Positions 28,387-37,551 of a stretch of DNA of 64,000 nt are shown here, piece by piece (the stretch's first letter is position 1; every line of letters begins with the position of its first letter). Origin of the DNA: Mesoaciditoga sp. (GTDB lineage: Bacteria > Thermotogota > Thermotogae > Mesoaciditogales > Mesoaciditogaceae); contig PNIW01000032.1 in assembly GCA_002878315.1 (NCBI GenBank), positions 24,800 through 88,799 of the forward strand, in the 5' to 3' direction. Made by a program: the position numbers and the translations under genes. Under the pieces are notes generated by a model. That model searched no databases, was not told where the DNA came from, and worked only from the letters and a program-made list of their open reading frames with translations.

Positions 28387-29666
28387 TTTATCGCCTTCGC
28401 AAATTCGTGTGCTTTGTATGTTATATTTCCAGCCCCCATAAAAAGATAAAGATCCCCATCGGTCTTTTTCAAAAGTTCTATTATTTCATCCATCTTAGAG
28501 AAGAAAGCCATTTTTCCACTTGCCTTAAGATCTTCTGCAAGTATTTTCGAATCGAGACCATTTTGATCTTCAAACGCACCAAATATCTCTGTGACGTATA
28601 TCTCATCCGCCATCGATAAAACCTCTGCGAATTGTGATCTGAATTTTGAGAATCTTGTATACCTGTGAGGTTCAAAGATCGCTATCACTTTTTTAAAATA
28701 TTTCCTTACCGAAGTAAGAGCGGATCTTATCTCATCGGGCGTGTGGGCGTAATCGTCTATCACAAAAGGATTCTTTTTTATAACTTCTAACCTTCTTTTA
28801 AGTCCTGGATAATCTTTCAAAGACTCAGCGCAATATTTTAAGGGAATCCCTAACAGGATTCCTCCGGCAATTGCCATGGTGGCATTTGACATCTGGTGAA
28901 CTCCGGCGATCGGAAGGGAAACGAAGGCCTCTTCGTTCATGTATTTAACTTTGAAATTTTGCGCGTTGAAAGTTGACTCGAGAGGTTCGTAGGACATCCT
29001 TTCACCCGGCCCTACCTTTATCGATGCGGGAAAATCAAAGTCGTAAGGCACAACCGTATATTTTGATCTTTTAAGAAAATTCGTGATCTTTTCTAATTGT
29101 AATTGCTCGCTATTTTTGTACCTGTCGAGATGATCGTATCTGAGGTTTGTCAATATTCCTATCTCCGCGCTTATCTCTTCCATCTTTGGATCAGATTCGT
29201 CGACCTCAAGGATGACTCCGTTCTTTCCAAATCTAAATGTGCTATCAAAACCTATGGGAATTGCCCCACATATCATCGAAGAATCGATCCCATTTTTCGT
29301 CGCGATCCATTGTGACATGAAGGTTGTAGAACTTTTCCCGTCAGTGCCTGTGACTCCTACCGTCGCCTTTATGTTCGAAATCACAAAATCCATTCTCTCC
29401 ATTACGCGAAATCCTTTACTCTTGAATTCCGCGACATCCTTACTCGGAACGGCTGAAGAAACGACTACCAAATCGGGGCTATCTATTATCTCATTGCTTC
29501 CTATCTTGATCTTTATTCCGTTCTCGATCAAAGTCTCTATCATCGGTCCGTTCGAAAGGTCTGAACCCGTAACTTCATGCCCGTTAGATTTTGACCATAA
29601 AGCAAGAGCGCTCAATCCCATTCCACCTATGCCTACAAAATGTATCTTCATCTCTGCTCCTCTCAA
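28380..29666 (-). CDS. murC: UDP-N-acetylmuramate--L-alanine ligase
   Basis: IHFVGIGGMGLSALA, VTGTDGKSSTTFM, DDYAHTPDEIRSAL, FEPHRYTRFSKF. Confidence 0.95.
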   Translation of the reverse strand: MRGAEMKIHFVGIGGMGLSALALWSKSNGHEVTGSDLSNGPMIETLIENGIKIKIGSNEIIDSPDLVVVSSAVPSKDVAEFKSKGFRVMERMDFVISNIKATVGVTGTDGKSSTTFMSQWIATKNGIDSSMICGAIPIGFDSTFRFGKNGVILEVDESDPKMEEISAEIGILTNLRYDHLDRYKNSEQLQLEKITNFLKRSKYTVVPYDFDFPASIKVGPGERMSYEPLESTFNAQNFKVKYMNEEAFVSLPIAGVHQMSNATMAIAGGILLGIPLKYCAESLKDYPGLKRRLEVIKKNPFVIDDYAHTPDEIRSALTSVRKYFKKVIAIFEPHRYTRFSKFRSQFAEVLSMADEIYVTEIFGAFEDQNGLDSKILAEDLKASGKMAFFSKMDEIIELLKKTDGDLYLFMGAGNITYKAHEFAKAIKW

Positions 29667-31159
29667 ATGGAAAATGCTCTTTTTCTGTACTGCATCGCTT
29701 CTGCTATGTGGGAAATCTCTATCTTTTCTGATTTTGAAAGGTCTGCTATCGTTCTTGAGACCTTGAGTATTTTCTCCATTGTCCTTGCAGTCAGTCCTAA
29801 TTTTTTCGCGGCATTTTTGAAGAATTCTTCCTCTTTCGGCCCGAGCTTACAAAATTTTGTAACCTCTAAGGCATTCATCTTTCCATTTAACTTGCCAGCC
29901 CTCTTCATTTGAATCTCTGCCGCTTCCATAACCCTTTCTCTTATCTTTGAAGAAGATTCTGAAGGTTTCATCGAAGTGTATTTATCGTAATCTACCTTGG
30001 GAACATCGATGAAGATATCTATTCTGTCTTCTATCGGGCCAGAAATCTTCTTGTTATATCTCTCGATCTGCGGAATAGTGCATGTGCAATGATGGACTCC
30101 ATCCTCGACTCCGAACCAACCGCAAGCGCATGGATTCTGGGACGCGATTAGAATGAACCTTGCGGGATATGTATGCGTTTCTTTGATCCTCGATACCGTT
30201 ATAATGCCATCTTCGAGAGGCTGCCTGAGCGCCTCGAGGACATCCCTTCTGAACTCTGGAAGTTCATCCATGAAAATCACGCCGTTATGTGCAAGAGTTA
30301 CCTCTCCAGGCTTTGCGTTATTTCCACCTCCGACTATCGATGCGAGAGAGGCGCTGTGATGCGGCGTACGAAAAGGCCTTGACGTGATTGGCTTTCCGTC
30401 AAGAAGGCCGGCAATCGAGTATATCTTTGTTGATTCGAGTATTTCGTCAAATGTCATTTCAGGTAGAATTGTCGGAAATCTTCTTGCAAGCATTGTCTTT
30501 CCCGATCCCGGAGGACCTTTCATTAACACGTTGTGAAAACCACTTGCCGCGATTTCCAACGCACGTTTTGCGATCTCCTGGCCTCTTACCTCTGAAAAGT
30601 CGAGATCGTATTTAGCCTCTATTTTAAAATCTTTGAAAGAGATCTCCTTAAACTCTCTTTCTCCAGATATTATGCTCACAGCCGTTCTTAAATTATCCGC
30701 AGCGTATATGCCTTCTCCCCTTGTAAGAGAAACTTCGGGGATATTTTCTCGAGGAATTACAGCCTTTCCTTTTTTTGATATCATAATTGGCAATGCCCCG
30801 TCAACCCTTCTAATCGTGCCATCCAAGCCAAGTTCTCCTATCAAAAGCCATTCTCCTCTTATTTCTATCTTTCCGGCTGCCATAAGAATGGAGATGGCAA
30901 TTGGAAGATCAAGCAATGTGCCTTCCTTTTTCACGTCCCCCGGTGCAAGATTGACGGTTATATAACCGTGAGGCATTTCAAATCCTGAATTCTTTATCGC
31001 GCTTATGACCCTTTTCTTGCTTTCTTTTATTGCCGTGTCTCCAAGACCGACAATTTCTAAGTCCTGCCTTACAGATCTTGTATTCAAATCGGCCTCAACG
31101 TCTACTTCCAAAACGTCAAAACCTGACAGGACTGCACTTTTAACTTTTGAGTAATGCAA
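29663..31159 (-). CDS. YifB/ComM-family Mg chelatase-like AAA ATPase
   Basis: KGPPGSGKTMLARRFPTILP, GHNAKPGEV-like GNNAKPGEVTLAHNGVIFMDELPEF, SQNPCACGW; TTG start (LHYSKVKS) after GGGGGAGGT. Confidence 0.95.
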   Translation of the reverse strand: MHYSKVKSAVLSGFDVLEVDVEADLNTRSVRQDLEIVGLGDTAIKESKKRVISAIKNSGFEMPHGYITVNLAPGDVKKEGTLLDLPIAISILMAAGKIEIRGEWLLIGELGLDGTIRRVDGALPIMISKKGKAVIPRENIPEVSLTRGEGIYAADNLRTAVSIISGEREFKEISFKDFKIEAKYDLDFSEVRGQEIAKRALEIAASGFHNVLMKGPPGSGKTMLARRFPTILPEMTFDEILESTKIYSIAGLLDGKPITSRPFRTPHHSASLASIVGGGNNAKPGEVTLAHNGVIFMDELPEFRRDVLEALRQPLEDGIITVSRIKETHTYPARFILIASQNPCACGWFGVEDGVHHCTCTIPQIERYNKKISGPIEDRIDIFIDVPKVDYDKYTSMKPSESSSKIRERVMEAAEIQMKRAGKLNGKMNALEVTKFCKLGPKEEEFFKNAAKKLGLTARTMEKILKVSRTIADLSKSEKIEISHIAEAMQYRKRAFSI

Positions 31160-31213
31160 GTGAAACCTCCCCCTTTCTAAAAAATTATACACTATTATCA
31201 AGGAGGTGGCGTT

Positions 31214-31828
31214 GTGAATTATTTAAATTTTTTAGAAGCGGTAATAATAATGATTGCCGTTACTCTTCCACTCTTGATAGGAAAGAATAAAAAGAATGAG
31301 GAAAATCTCTTTTGGGCCTCAATGGTTTCCGTAGTTCTCGCGATTATCGCAACCTTTGTTACAGGAAATGCAAATATAGGCGTTCTTAACTTCTCAAATT
31401 TTTGGGCCATTTTGATTCCTTTCATCGCTGGATTCATAACGTATGGAATTTACGGTCTCAATTTTGAAATTCAGTATTCAAAAATTTCCCCGATCACATG
31501 GCTTATCTTTATACCGATAATAGATACTCTTATTTTCAGACATATAGGCATTTTATATACATCTGAAATGAACTTTAAGATTCAGGTACTCGCCTGGTTT
31601 TTCCCCGTTAATGTCTTTTTAATATCGATAATCGCTTCCTTGATTTATTTCTTTATTTATCTAAGAAATGGTGTCAAAGAAGCGATTGTGGATGCGGCCG
31701 TCTTTTTTGTGTTTGGAATGATAGCCGGATACATATATGTGAATTATGGAATTTTGACTGCCTTTGTGTCCGAACTTGTCTTCAATTTATGGAGGATAAT
31801 CTTTGGAAGTATCAAATTTCAACGATAA
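31214..31828 (+). CDS. Multi-pass membrane protein of unknown function (weak CPBP-like feel)
   Basis: 204 aa with several TM helices; AAGGAGGTGGC RBS; no diagnostic motif recognised. Confidence 0.7.
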   Translation: MNYLNFLEAVIIMIAVTLPLLIGKNKKNEENLFWASMVSVVLAIIATFVTGNANIGVLNFSNFWAILIPFIAGFITYGIYGLNFEIQYSKISPITWLIFIPIIDTLIFRHIGILYTSEMNFKIQVLAWFFPVNVFLISIIASLIYFFIYLRNGVKEAIVDAAVFFVFGMIAGYIYVNYGILTAFVSELVFNLWRIIFGSIKFQR

Positions 31829-31853
31829 ACGCATATGTTTGGAGGAGGATAAG

Positions 31854-32627
31854 ATGATATTTTTTCTGACAGACTGGGGGAACTCTTACTACGTTGGTGT
31901 TGCCAAAGGAGTCATCAATTCAATATCTCCCGACAGTAAGATCATAGACATTTCTCACAGCATAGATCTTTTTGATATAGAAGAAACTGCCCATATCATC
32001 GAAAGAGTCTTCAAAGATCTTCCACAAAGATCAACGTTACTTTGTGTCGTTGATCCGGGTGTTGGTTCGGAAAGAAAGGCGCTTGCGGTAGAGGCCAATG
32101 AAAGGTTCATCGTTGCGCCTGACAATGGCGTTTTGACAAGAATTTTAGATTTTTATGATGTAAAGGCCAGATCGATAGAAAATCCAAAATACATGTACAG
32201 ATATCCGCCGTCTAAAACATTCCATGGAAGAGATATCTTTGCCCCGGCCGCTGCTTACATAGAAAAAGGCGTCAGAATCGAGGAATTTGGTCCTGAGGTG
32301 GATACATTTAAAAAAGTAGAAATCAAGCCTCCTTGTGTCTCGGTGGGAAAGATCGAGACATATGTCTCTTACGTGGACAGTTTTGGAAATTTAGAGACGA
32401 TCGTATCCATGAAGGATTTTTTGGATGCGGGCATTTCCGGGAAATACATTCTTTTAAACGGTAAAAGGGCGATCTTTACAGATAATTACGCCGATGGAAA
32501 GAAGGAATTCATTCTTGTTCATGTAGACAGTTCCGGATATTTTGAGATCTCCTCTTCAACCGGAAAGGCTTCCGAGATCCTCGGGTTGAAAAAAAGAGAC
32601 AAAATAACTTTTGAAAATTTCGATTGA
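31854..32627 (+). CDS. SAM hydroxide adenosyltransferase (DUF62 family)
   Basis: IFFLTDWGNSYYVGVAKGVI, VVDPGVGSERKAL, VAPDNGVLT, FHGRDIFAPAAAYI, VSYVDSFGNLET; start at internal Met after GGAGGATAAG. Confidence 0.92.
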   Translation: MIFFLTDWGNSYYVGVAKGVINSISPDSKIIDISHSIDLFDIEETAHIIERVFKDLPQRSTLLCVVDPGVGSERKALAVEANERFIVAPDNGVLTRILDFYDVKARSIENPKYMYRYPPSKTFHGRDIFAPAAAYIEKGVRIEEFGPEVDTFKKVEIKPPCVSVGKIETYVSYVDSFGNLETIVSMKDFLDAGISGKYILLNGKRAIFTDNYADGKKEFILVHVDSSGYFEISSSTGKASEILGLKKRDKITFENFD

Positions 32628-32689
32628 AGATTGAAAATTTGAATTTGATATAATCGAAGGTGAGATTCAAACATTTAGGGGGAAAATAT

Positions 32690-33421
32690 ATGGAAGAGTT
32701 TGACGAGAAATCTCTTGCAAGGTACAACGGCAAGGACGAAAAGCGAATTTACATCGCCTACAAGGGAAAGGTTTACGATGTTACCGAAAGCAAATTGTGG
32801 AAGACCGGCACACATATGAACAGGCATTTTGCGGGGAAAGACCTTACAGATGAATTGCCGGCAGCGCCGCACGGGGAGGAAGTCTTTTCAAAATTCAAAA
32901 TTGTAGGCACATACAAAACCGGTACACACAAGACTCCATCCGATGAAAGAATCCCGAAATGGCTTTCCGATCTTATCGAAAAATATCCCGCCCTTAAAAG
33001 GCATCCTCATCCCATTCTCGTTCACTTTCCGCTCGCGTTTATGATAGGCACGAGTCTTTTTGCCTTGCTTTACGCCATATTCGGCGTGAAGTCTTTTGAT
33101 ACCACCGCCTTCGATCTTATGGTTGCAGGTTTGGTATTCAGCGTTTTTGCCATAGCGTCGGGATTTTTCACGTGGTATCTCAATTACATGTCAAAGCCAA
33201 TAAAGGCCGTAATCATCAAGATTGTCTTTTCATTTGTACTCGATGCCGATGCGATAATTTTGATCTGGTGGAGATCCGCTTATCCCAACATTCTTATAAA
33301 TGTAAGGAATTTTTCCTTTGACAGTTTGATCTTTTTCATTATGACCTTGTTGCTCGCCTTTTTCGCGATGATAATAGGATACTACGGCGGAGAACTCGTC
33401 TATCCCACAGGCAAGAAGTGA
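32690..33421 (+). CDS. Cytochrome b5-like heme-binding domain fused to a DUF2231-like membrane domain
   Basis: SLARYNGKDEKRIYIAYKGKVYDVTESKLWKTGTHMNRHFAGKDLTDELPAAPHGEEVFSKFKIVG, then HPHPILVHFPLAFMIGTSLFALL and 3 further TM segments. Confidence 0.85.
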   Translation: MEEFDEKSLARYNGKDEKRIYIAYKGKVYDVTESKLWKTGTHMNRHFAGKDLTDELPAAPHGEEVFSKFKIVGTYKTGTHKTPSDERIPKWLSDLIEKYPALKRHPHPILVHFPLAFMIGTSLFALLYAIFGVKSFDTTAFDLMVAGLVFSVFAIASGFFTWYLNYMSKPIKAVIIKIVFSFVLDADAIILIWWRSAYPNILINVRNFSFDSLIFFIMTLLLAFFAMIIGYYGGELVYPTGKK

Positions 33422-33434
33422 TCGATTTGTGCTA

Positions 33435-33464
33435 TTGACAAATTCTTTCAATATGTTGTAGAAT
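33435..33464 (+). promoter_or_regulatory. Sigma70-type promoter for the tRNA/rpmG/secE block
   Basis: TTGACA - 18 nt - TAGAAT, ending 11 nt before the mature tRNA-Thr. Confidence 0.7.
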
Positions 33465-33475
33465 ACACAAGGATT

Positions 33476-33548
33476 GCCAGCGTAGCTCAGTCGGTAGAGC
33501 AACTGATTTGTAATCAGTTGGTCGGGGGTTCAAGTCCCTTCGCTGGCT
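33476..33548 (+). tRNA. tRNA-Thr (TGT)
   Basis: GCCAGCG...CGCTGGC acceptor, anticodon loop TTTGTAA, GGTTCAAGTCC T-arm. Confidence 0.95.
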
Positions 33549-33552
33549 GTTA

Positions 33553-33639
33553 GGAGAGGTGCCCGAGTGGCCAATGGGGACGGACTGTAAATCCGTTGGC
33601 GGATCGCCTTCGATGGTTCAAATCCATCCCTCTCCACCA
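33553..33639 (+). tRNA. tRNA-Tyr (GTA), class II with long variable arm and encoded CCA
   Basis: GGAGAGG...CCTCTCC ACCA; anticodon loop CTGTAAA; long variable arm. Confidence 0.95.
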
Positions 33640-33653
33640 TAGAGAGGTGGATC

Positions 33654-33812
33654 ATGGCAAAGAACACAAAAAACTTCGTTTCTCTTGAATGTACTGAATG
33701 CAAGTCAAGAAATTACGTTGTGAAAAAAAGCAGGGGACAAAAAGAAAAACTTGAATTGAGAAAGTATTGCCCTAAGTGCAAAAAGCATACGGTTCACAAG
33801 GAAGTCAAGTGA
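33654..33812 (+). CDS. rpmG: 50S ribosomal protein L33
   Basis: [52 protein letters not shown]; absent from ORF track (short). Confidence 0.95.
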   Translation: MAKNTKNFVSLECTECKSRNYVVKKSRGQKEKLELRKYCPKCKKHTVHKEVK

Positions 33813-33817
33813 AAAGT

Positions 33818-33893
33818 AGGCCCGTAGCTCAACTGGCAGAGCACCGGTCTCCAAAACCGGGGGTTGTGGGTTCGATCCCTACCGGGCCTGCCA
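33818..33893 (+). tRNA. tRNA-Trp (CCA), encoded 3' CCA
   Basis: AGGCCCG...CGGGCCT GCCA; anticodon loop CTCCAAA. Confidence 0.95.
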
Positions 33894-33911
33894 TATTTGT
33901 GAGGTGAAGAA

Positions 33912-34109
33912 ATGGCAGATGTAGGGAAATTTTTCAGAGAAGTCAAAAGTGAAGCCCAAAAAACGAACTGGCCTACGAGAAGCAAATTGTTCTCTTCGGC
34001 GGCCATCGTGCTTCTTATCCTTTTTGTTACCGGAGTTTACTTCTGGCTTCTTGATCTTGGTTTTTCAAACCTGACGAGTTGGATTTTGTCTGCCCTCGGA
34101 ATAAGATAA
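33912..34109 (+). CDS. secE: Preprotein translocase subunit SecE
   Basis: VGKFFREVKSEAQKTNWPTRSKLFSSAAIVLLILFVTGVYFWLLDLGF; directly before nusG. Confidence 0.95.
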   Translation: MADVGKFFREVKSEAQKTNWPTRSKLFSSAAIVLLILFVTGVYFWLLDLGFSNLTSWILSALGIR

Positions 34110-34110
34110 A

Positions 34111-35178
34111 ATGAAAAAATCATGGTACATAGTGCAGACCTACGCAGGTCTTGAGGAAACTGTTAAAGAGGCTATAGAACAAAAAAGAGATCAGTTGAAT
34201 TTATCCGAATTCATCGGGAGAGTTTTTATACCCGAGGAAAAGGTTGTAGATATAAAGAGCGGTCCGGTTGAGAAGATAAGGATACCAGCGACGGCTAAAT
34301 TTCATGTGAATTCCGGAGATGACGTTGTAAAAGATCAAATAATAGCCGAGTTACCGGAGGTCCATTCCAAACATGACGGCAGGGTTGTGGAAGTAAGGAA
34401 TATGAGAAAGCTTGTCGTTGAATCCATAGACAGAAAAAACAGCAGAACATATTACATACCAGCCTCAACCGGAATAGAAAATGGCATAAGGCTTGGTGCT
34501 AAACTTACTGAAGGAATGCCGATATCCAAAGATAAATCTTTCTTTTGCGAAATAGACGGCAAAGTTGTCCAAAATGATAGAGTGAAAAAGATCGTAATTC
34601 AGCCGGAAGGAAATGAAGAACAGGATTTTTATTTTGTTCCGATTGAATGCTTTAACAAAGAGATAAAGGTAAACAAATACGTCCGTGTCGGCGAAAAAAT
34701 AGCCGACAAAAAGGTCTTTCTCTCTCCAACTTCCGGTGTGGTCGAAATAGATGCTTTTGGCGCATACAAAGAGGTAAGAATCTCGAAGGTCATTTCAAAA
34801 AGACTCTTTCCTGGTTATGTTTTTGTCGAGATGTTTATGAACGAAGACAGTTGGGAAATAGTGAAAAATACCGAACATGTGATAAATTTTGTTTCGAATG
34901 CCGGACAGCCAATTCCTTTGAAGTCTCGAGATGTTAACGCTCTGCTTTCTTTGATGAATGAGAAGAAAACATCGAAGGCCACTGAAGAGATAAAGATAAA
35001 GATCAATTTGGAAGTTGGTGAAAGGGTTAAGATAAAAAGTGGGCCTTTTGAAGGATTTTCTGGAACTGTAAAAGAAATTAAGCCCGATAAAAAAGAGGTT
35101 ACAGTCGCTGTAACGATCTTTGGAAGAGAAACGCCTGTTGTCTTGAATGTGGCCGAGGTTGAAAAATCTGTTTCTTGA
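34111..35178 (+). CDS. nusG: Transcription termination/antitermination factor NusG with a large insertion
   Basis: KSWYIVQTYAGLEETVKEAIEQ, LFPGYVFVEMFMNEDSWEIVKNTEHVINFVSNAGQPIPL, KOW GERVKIKSGPFEGFSGTVKEI; 355 aa. Confidence 0.96.
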   Translation: MKKSWYIVQTYAGLEETVKEAIEQKRDQLNLSEFIGRVFIPEEKVVDIKSGPVEKIRIPATAKFHVNSGDDVVKDQIIAELPEVHSKHDGRVVEVRNMRKLVVESIDRKNSRTYYIPASTGIENGIRLGAKLTEGMPISKDKSFFCEIDGKVVQNDRVKKIVIQPEGNEEQDFYFVPIECFNKEIKVNKYVRVGEKIADKKVFLSPTSGVVEIDAFGAYKEVRISKVISKRLFPGYVFVEMFMNEDSWEIVKNTEHVINFVSNAGQPIPLKSRDVNALLSLMNEKKTSKATEEIKIKINLEVGERVKIKSGPFEGFSGTVKEIKPDKKEVTVAVTIFGRETPVVLNVAEVEKSVS

Positions 35179-35185
35179 CGATAAA

Positions 35186-35213
35186 GTGGGAGGGTTAAAC
35201 CCGAAATAACCAC
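35186..35213 (+). promoter_or_regulatory. rplK (L11) leader-like hairpin
   Basis: GTGGGAGGGTTAAACCCGAAATAACCAC immediately upstream of the rplK RBS; resembles the common GTGGGAGGG...TTAACCAC leader of L11 operons. Confidence 0.6.
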
Positions 35214-35227
35214 AAGGAGGTTTTTGT

Positions 35228-35656
35228 ATGGCAACTAAAAAGTTGATAAGACAGGTCAAATTGCAAATTCCGGCCGGAAAAGCAACCCCTGCTCCACCGG
35301 TAGGTCCTGCGCTTGGACAGCACGGTGTGAACATAATGGCCTTTTGCAAACAGTTCAACGCCGAAACGGCAAAACAAGCGGGAATGATTCTGCCAGTCGT
35401 AATAAACATTTATGAAGACAGATCTTTCACGTTTGTAACGAAGACTCCACCTGCCGCCGTTCTTATAAAAAAGGCTGCCGGTATTGAAAGTGGATCTGGA
35501 GAACCGAACAAAAACAAGGTTGGAAAGATAACAAAAGCGCAACTGCTCGAAATAGCGAAGATAAAGATGCCAGATCTAAATGCCAACGATCTTGAGGCAG
35601 CCGCAAAAATAATCGCTGGAACGGCCAGAAGTATGGGCGTAGAAATAGTGGGGTAA
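35228..35656 (+). CDS. rplK: 50S ribosomal protein L11
   Basis: [38 protein letters not shown]. Confidence 0.99.
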   Translation: MATKKLIRQVKLQIPAGKATPAPPVGPALGQHGVNIMAFCKQFNAETAKQAGMILPVVINIYEDRSFTFVTKTPPAAVLIKKAAGIESGSGEPNKNKVGKITKAQLLEIAKIKMPDLNANDLEAAAKIIAGTARSMGVEIVG

Positions 35657-35665
35657 GGTGAGAAT

Positions 35666-36364
35666 ATGCCAAAGCATTCAAAAAGATACAACGAAATAGT
35701 AAAAAAGGTAGAAAGAGAAAAGTTTTATTCCCTTGAAGAAGCCGTTAAATTGATAAAAGAGATTGCCAACGCGAAATTCAACGAAACGATAGAACTTTCT
35801 CTCAAGACGGGAATAGATCCGAAGAAAAATGAGCAACAGGTGAGAAGTACTATTTCTCTTCCTCATGGCACTGGTAAAAATGTCAGAGTACTTGTCTTTG
35901 CAGTTGGACCGAATGCCCAGGCCGCAAAAGAAGCGGGGGCAGATTACGTTGGAGGAGAAGAACTTGCCCAGAAGATACTTTCCGAGGGCTTTACTGATTT
36001 TGATGTCGCGATAGCCTCTCCGGATACTATGGGATTCGTTGGGAAGTTGGGTAAAGTGCTTGGCCCGAGAGGATTGATGCCTTCTCCAAAATCTGGAACC
36101 GTTACGTCCAACGTTGCAGAAGCGGTTAAGTCCTTCAAGGCTGGAAGAGTAGAGGTAAGGAATGATAAGACGGGTAACCTTCACTTGCCGGTCGGGAAAA
36201 GAGATTTTGATGCCGAAAAACTTGCGGAAAATATAAAGTCCGCGGTTCAGCAGATAAATTCTTTGAGGCCACAAGGAGTAAAGGGTAGATTTTTGCAAAA
36301 GATAGTTGTGAGCCCGACGATGGGACCCGGTGTGAAACTCGATTTGAGCCAGTTTGAAATTTAA
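35666..36364 (+). CDS. rplA: 50S ribosomal protein L1
   Basis: [35 protein letters not shown]. Confidence 0.99.
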   Translation: MPKHSKRYNEIVKKVEREKFYSLEEAVKLIKEIANAKFNETIELSLKTGIDPKKNEQQVRSTISLPHGTGKNVRVLVFAVGPNAQAAKEAGADYVGGEELAQKILSEGFTDFDVAIASPDTMGFVGKLGKVLGPRGLMPSPKSGTVTSNVAEAVKSFKAGRVEVRNDKTGNLHLPVGKRDFDAEKLAENIKSAVQQINSLRPQGVKGRFLQKIVVSPTMGPGVKLDLSQFEI

Positions 36365-36365
36365 C

Positions 36366-36457
36366 TCACAGCCGAAGACAGCGGGTTTCTAAAATTTTCC
36401 CGCCGAGGCGCGTGATCTGATTTTTATAGATCAACGGCCTTATTGGGCCGTTTTTTT
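36366..36457 (+). promoter_or_regulatory. L10 (rplJ) leader RNA with attenuator terminator
   Basis: GCCGAAGACAGCGGG...CCCGCCGAGGC core, then acggcct-tat-tgggccgtttttttt-type terminator (about 36434-36457) just before the rplJ RBS. Confidence 0.88.
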
Positions 36458-36471
36458 AAAGGAGGTATGTC

Positions 36472-36996
36472 ATGCTAAAACAGCAGAAGTTTGAAATAGT
36501 AGACAAACTTACATCTTCTCTTTCACAGTCAAATCTCATTCTTTTTACCGATTACAAAGGCATGAATGTTGAAACTATAAGCAAATTGAGAAGAGAACTT
36601 GCCAAAGCAAATGCCGAATACAAGGTTGTTAAGAACACTCTTTTGAAAATCTCCTTGAAGAATATGGGCCTTTACGTTGATTCCATCGACGATCATCTTC
36701 AAGGAACAACGGCAATACTCTACACATCGGGAGATCCGGTACTTGCGCTTAAGAGTTTTTACAAATTTTTGGACGAGAATGGCAACATTCCAGTTGTCAA
36801 ATCTGGATTTTTTGAGAAGAAGTTCATAACGGCGGAACAGGCAAAAGAATTCTCCAACTTGCCGCCGAAAGAGGTTTTACTGGCACAACTTGTCGGCCAG
36901 ATTCAGGCTCCTATTTATTCTTTGCATGCAGTATTGTCTGGAACTTTGAGAAAGTTGCTTTACGTTTTGGATGGAATAAAAGAAAAGAAATCTTGA
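36472..36996 (+). CDS. rplJ: 50S ribosomal protein L10
   Basis: LILFTDYKGMNVETISKLRRELAKANAEYKVVKNTLLKI. Confidence 0.98.
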   Translation: MLKQQKFEIVDKLTSSLSQSNLILFTDYKGMNVETISKLRRELAKANAEYKVVKNTLLKISLKNMGLYVDSIDDHLQGTTAILYTSGDPVLALKSFYKFLDENGNIPVVKSGFFEKKFITAEQAKEFSNLPPKEVLLAQLVGQIQAPIYSLHAVLSGTLRKLLYVLDGIKEKKS

Positions 36997-37018
36997 AAAT
37001 ATCATGGAGGTGTTTTGA

Positions 37019-37414
37019 ATGACTAACGAAGAAATAATAAAGGCTATCGAAGAGATGAGTGTGGGCGATCTTGCAAAACTTGTAAAAGCCCTTGAGGAAA
37101 AATTTGGAGTGAGTGCAGCAGCTCCTGTTGCAGTTGCTGCAGTTGCGGCAGCACCGGCTGCGGACAATAAAGGCGCGGCCAAAGCCGAGGAAAAGACTGC
37201 TTTCAACGTATTGCTTAAGGAAGCTGGAGACAAGAAACTTCAGGTTATAAAGGTTGTAAGAGAGATAACAAACCTTGGACTCAAAGAGGCAAAAGATCTC
37301 GTTGACAAGGCCGGCGCCCCTGATGCTATAATCAAGCAAAATGCTACAAAAGAAGAAGCGGATCAGATAAAGGCCAAATTAGAAGAGGCAGGAGCAGTCG
37401 TAGAGTTAAAATAA
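37019..37414 (+). CDS. rplL: 50S ribosomal protein L7/L12
   Basis: [75 protein letters not shown]. Confidence 0.99.
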   Translation: MTNEEIIKAIEEMSVGDLAKLVKALEEKFGVSAAAPVAVAAVAAAPAADNKGAAKAEEKTAFNVLLKEAGDKKLQVIKVVREITNLGLKEAKDLVDKAGAPDAIIKQNATKEEADQIKAKLEEAGAVVELK

Positions 37415-37463
37415 TTTGATCCCTTTCTTTCGTACAAAAAATCATATTCAAATTGAAACCTAA

Positions 37464-37494
37464 CCTCATCGGAATTGTAAATATTCTGATGGGG
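37464..37494 (+). promoter_or_regulatory. Hairpin in the rplL-rpoB intergenic region
   Basis: cctcatcggaat-tgtaaat-attctgatgggg, ~12 bp imperfect stem, then tagtttt. Confidence 0.5.
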
Positions 37495-37551
37495 TAGTTT
37501 TGCTTAAATATATTGAAGGGCATTTGCCTTTTAGAAAGGTCTGGTGAAAAG

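Noticed and set aside
29212-29766. 184-aa plus-strand ORF over murC/comM
   Set aside because: Shadow ORF across two strongly supported minus-strand genes.
31214-31828. CPBP (CAAX) membrane protease
   Set aside because: Topology is reminiscent but no EExxxR / FxxxH catalytic motifs are visible; left as unknown membrane protein.
34795-35409. 204-aa minus-strand ORF across nusG/rplK
   Set aside because: Antisense to conserved housekeeping genes; no protein-like motif.
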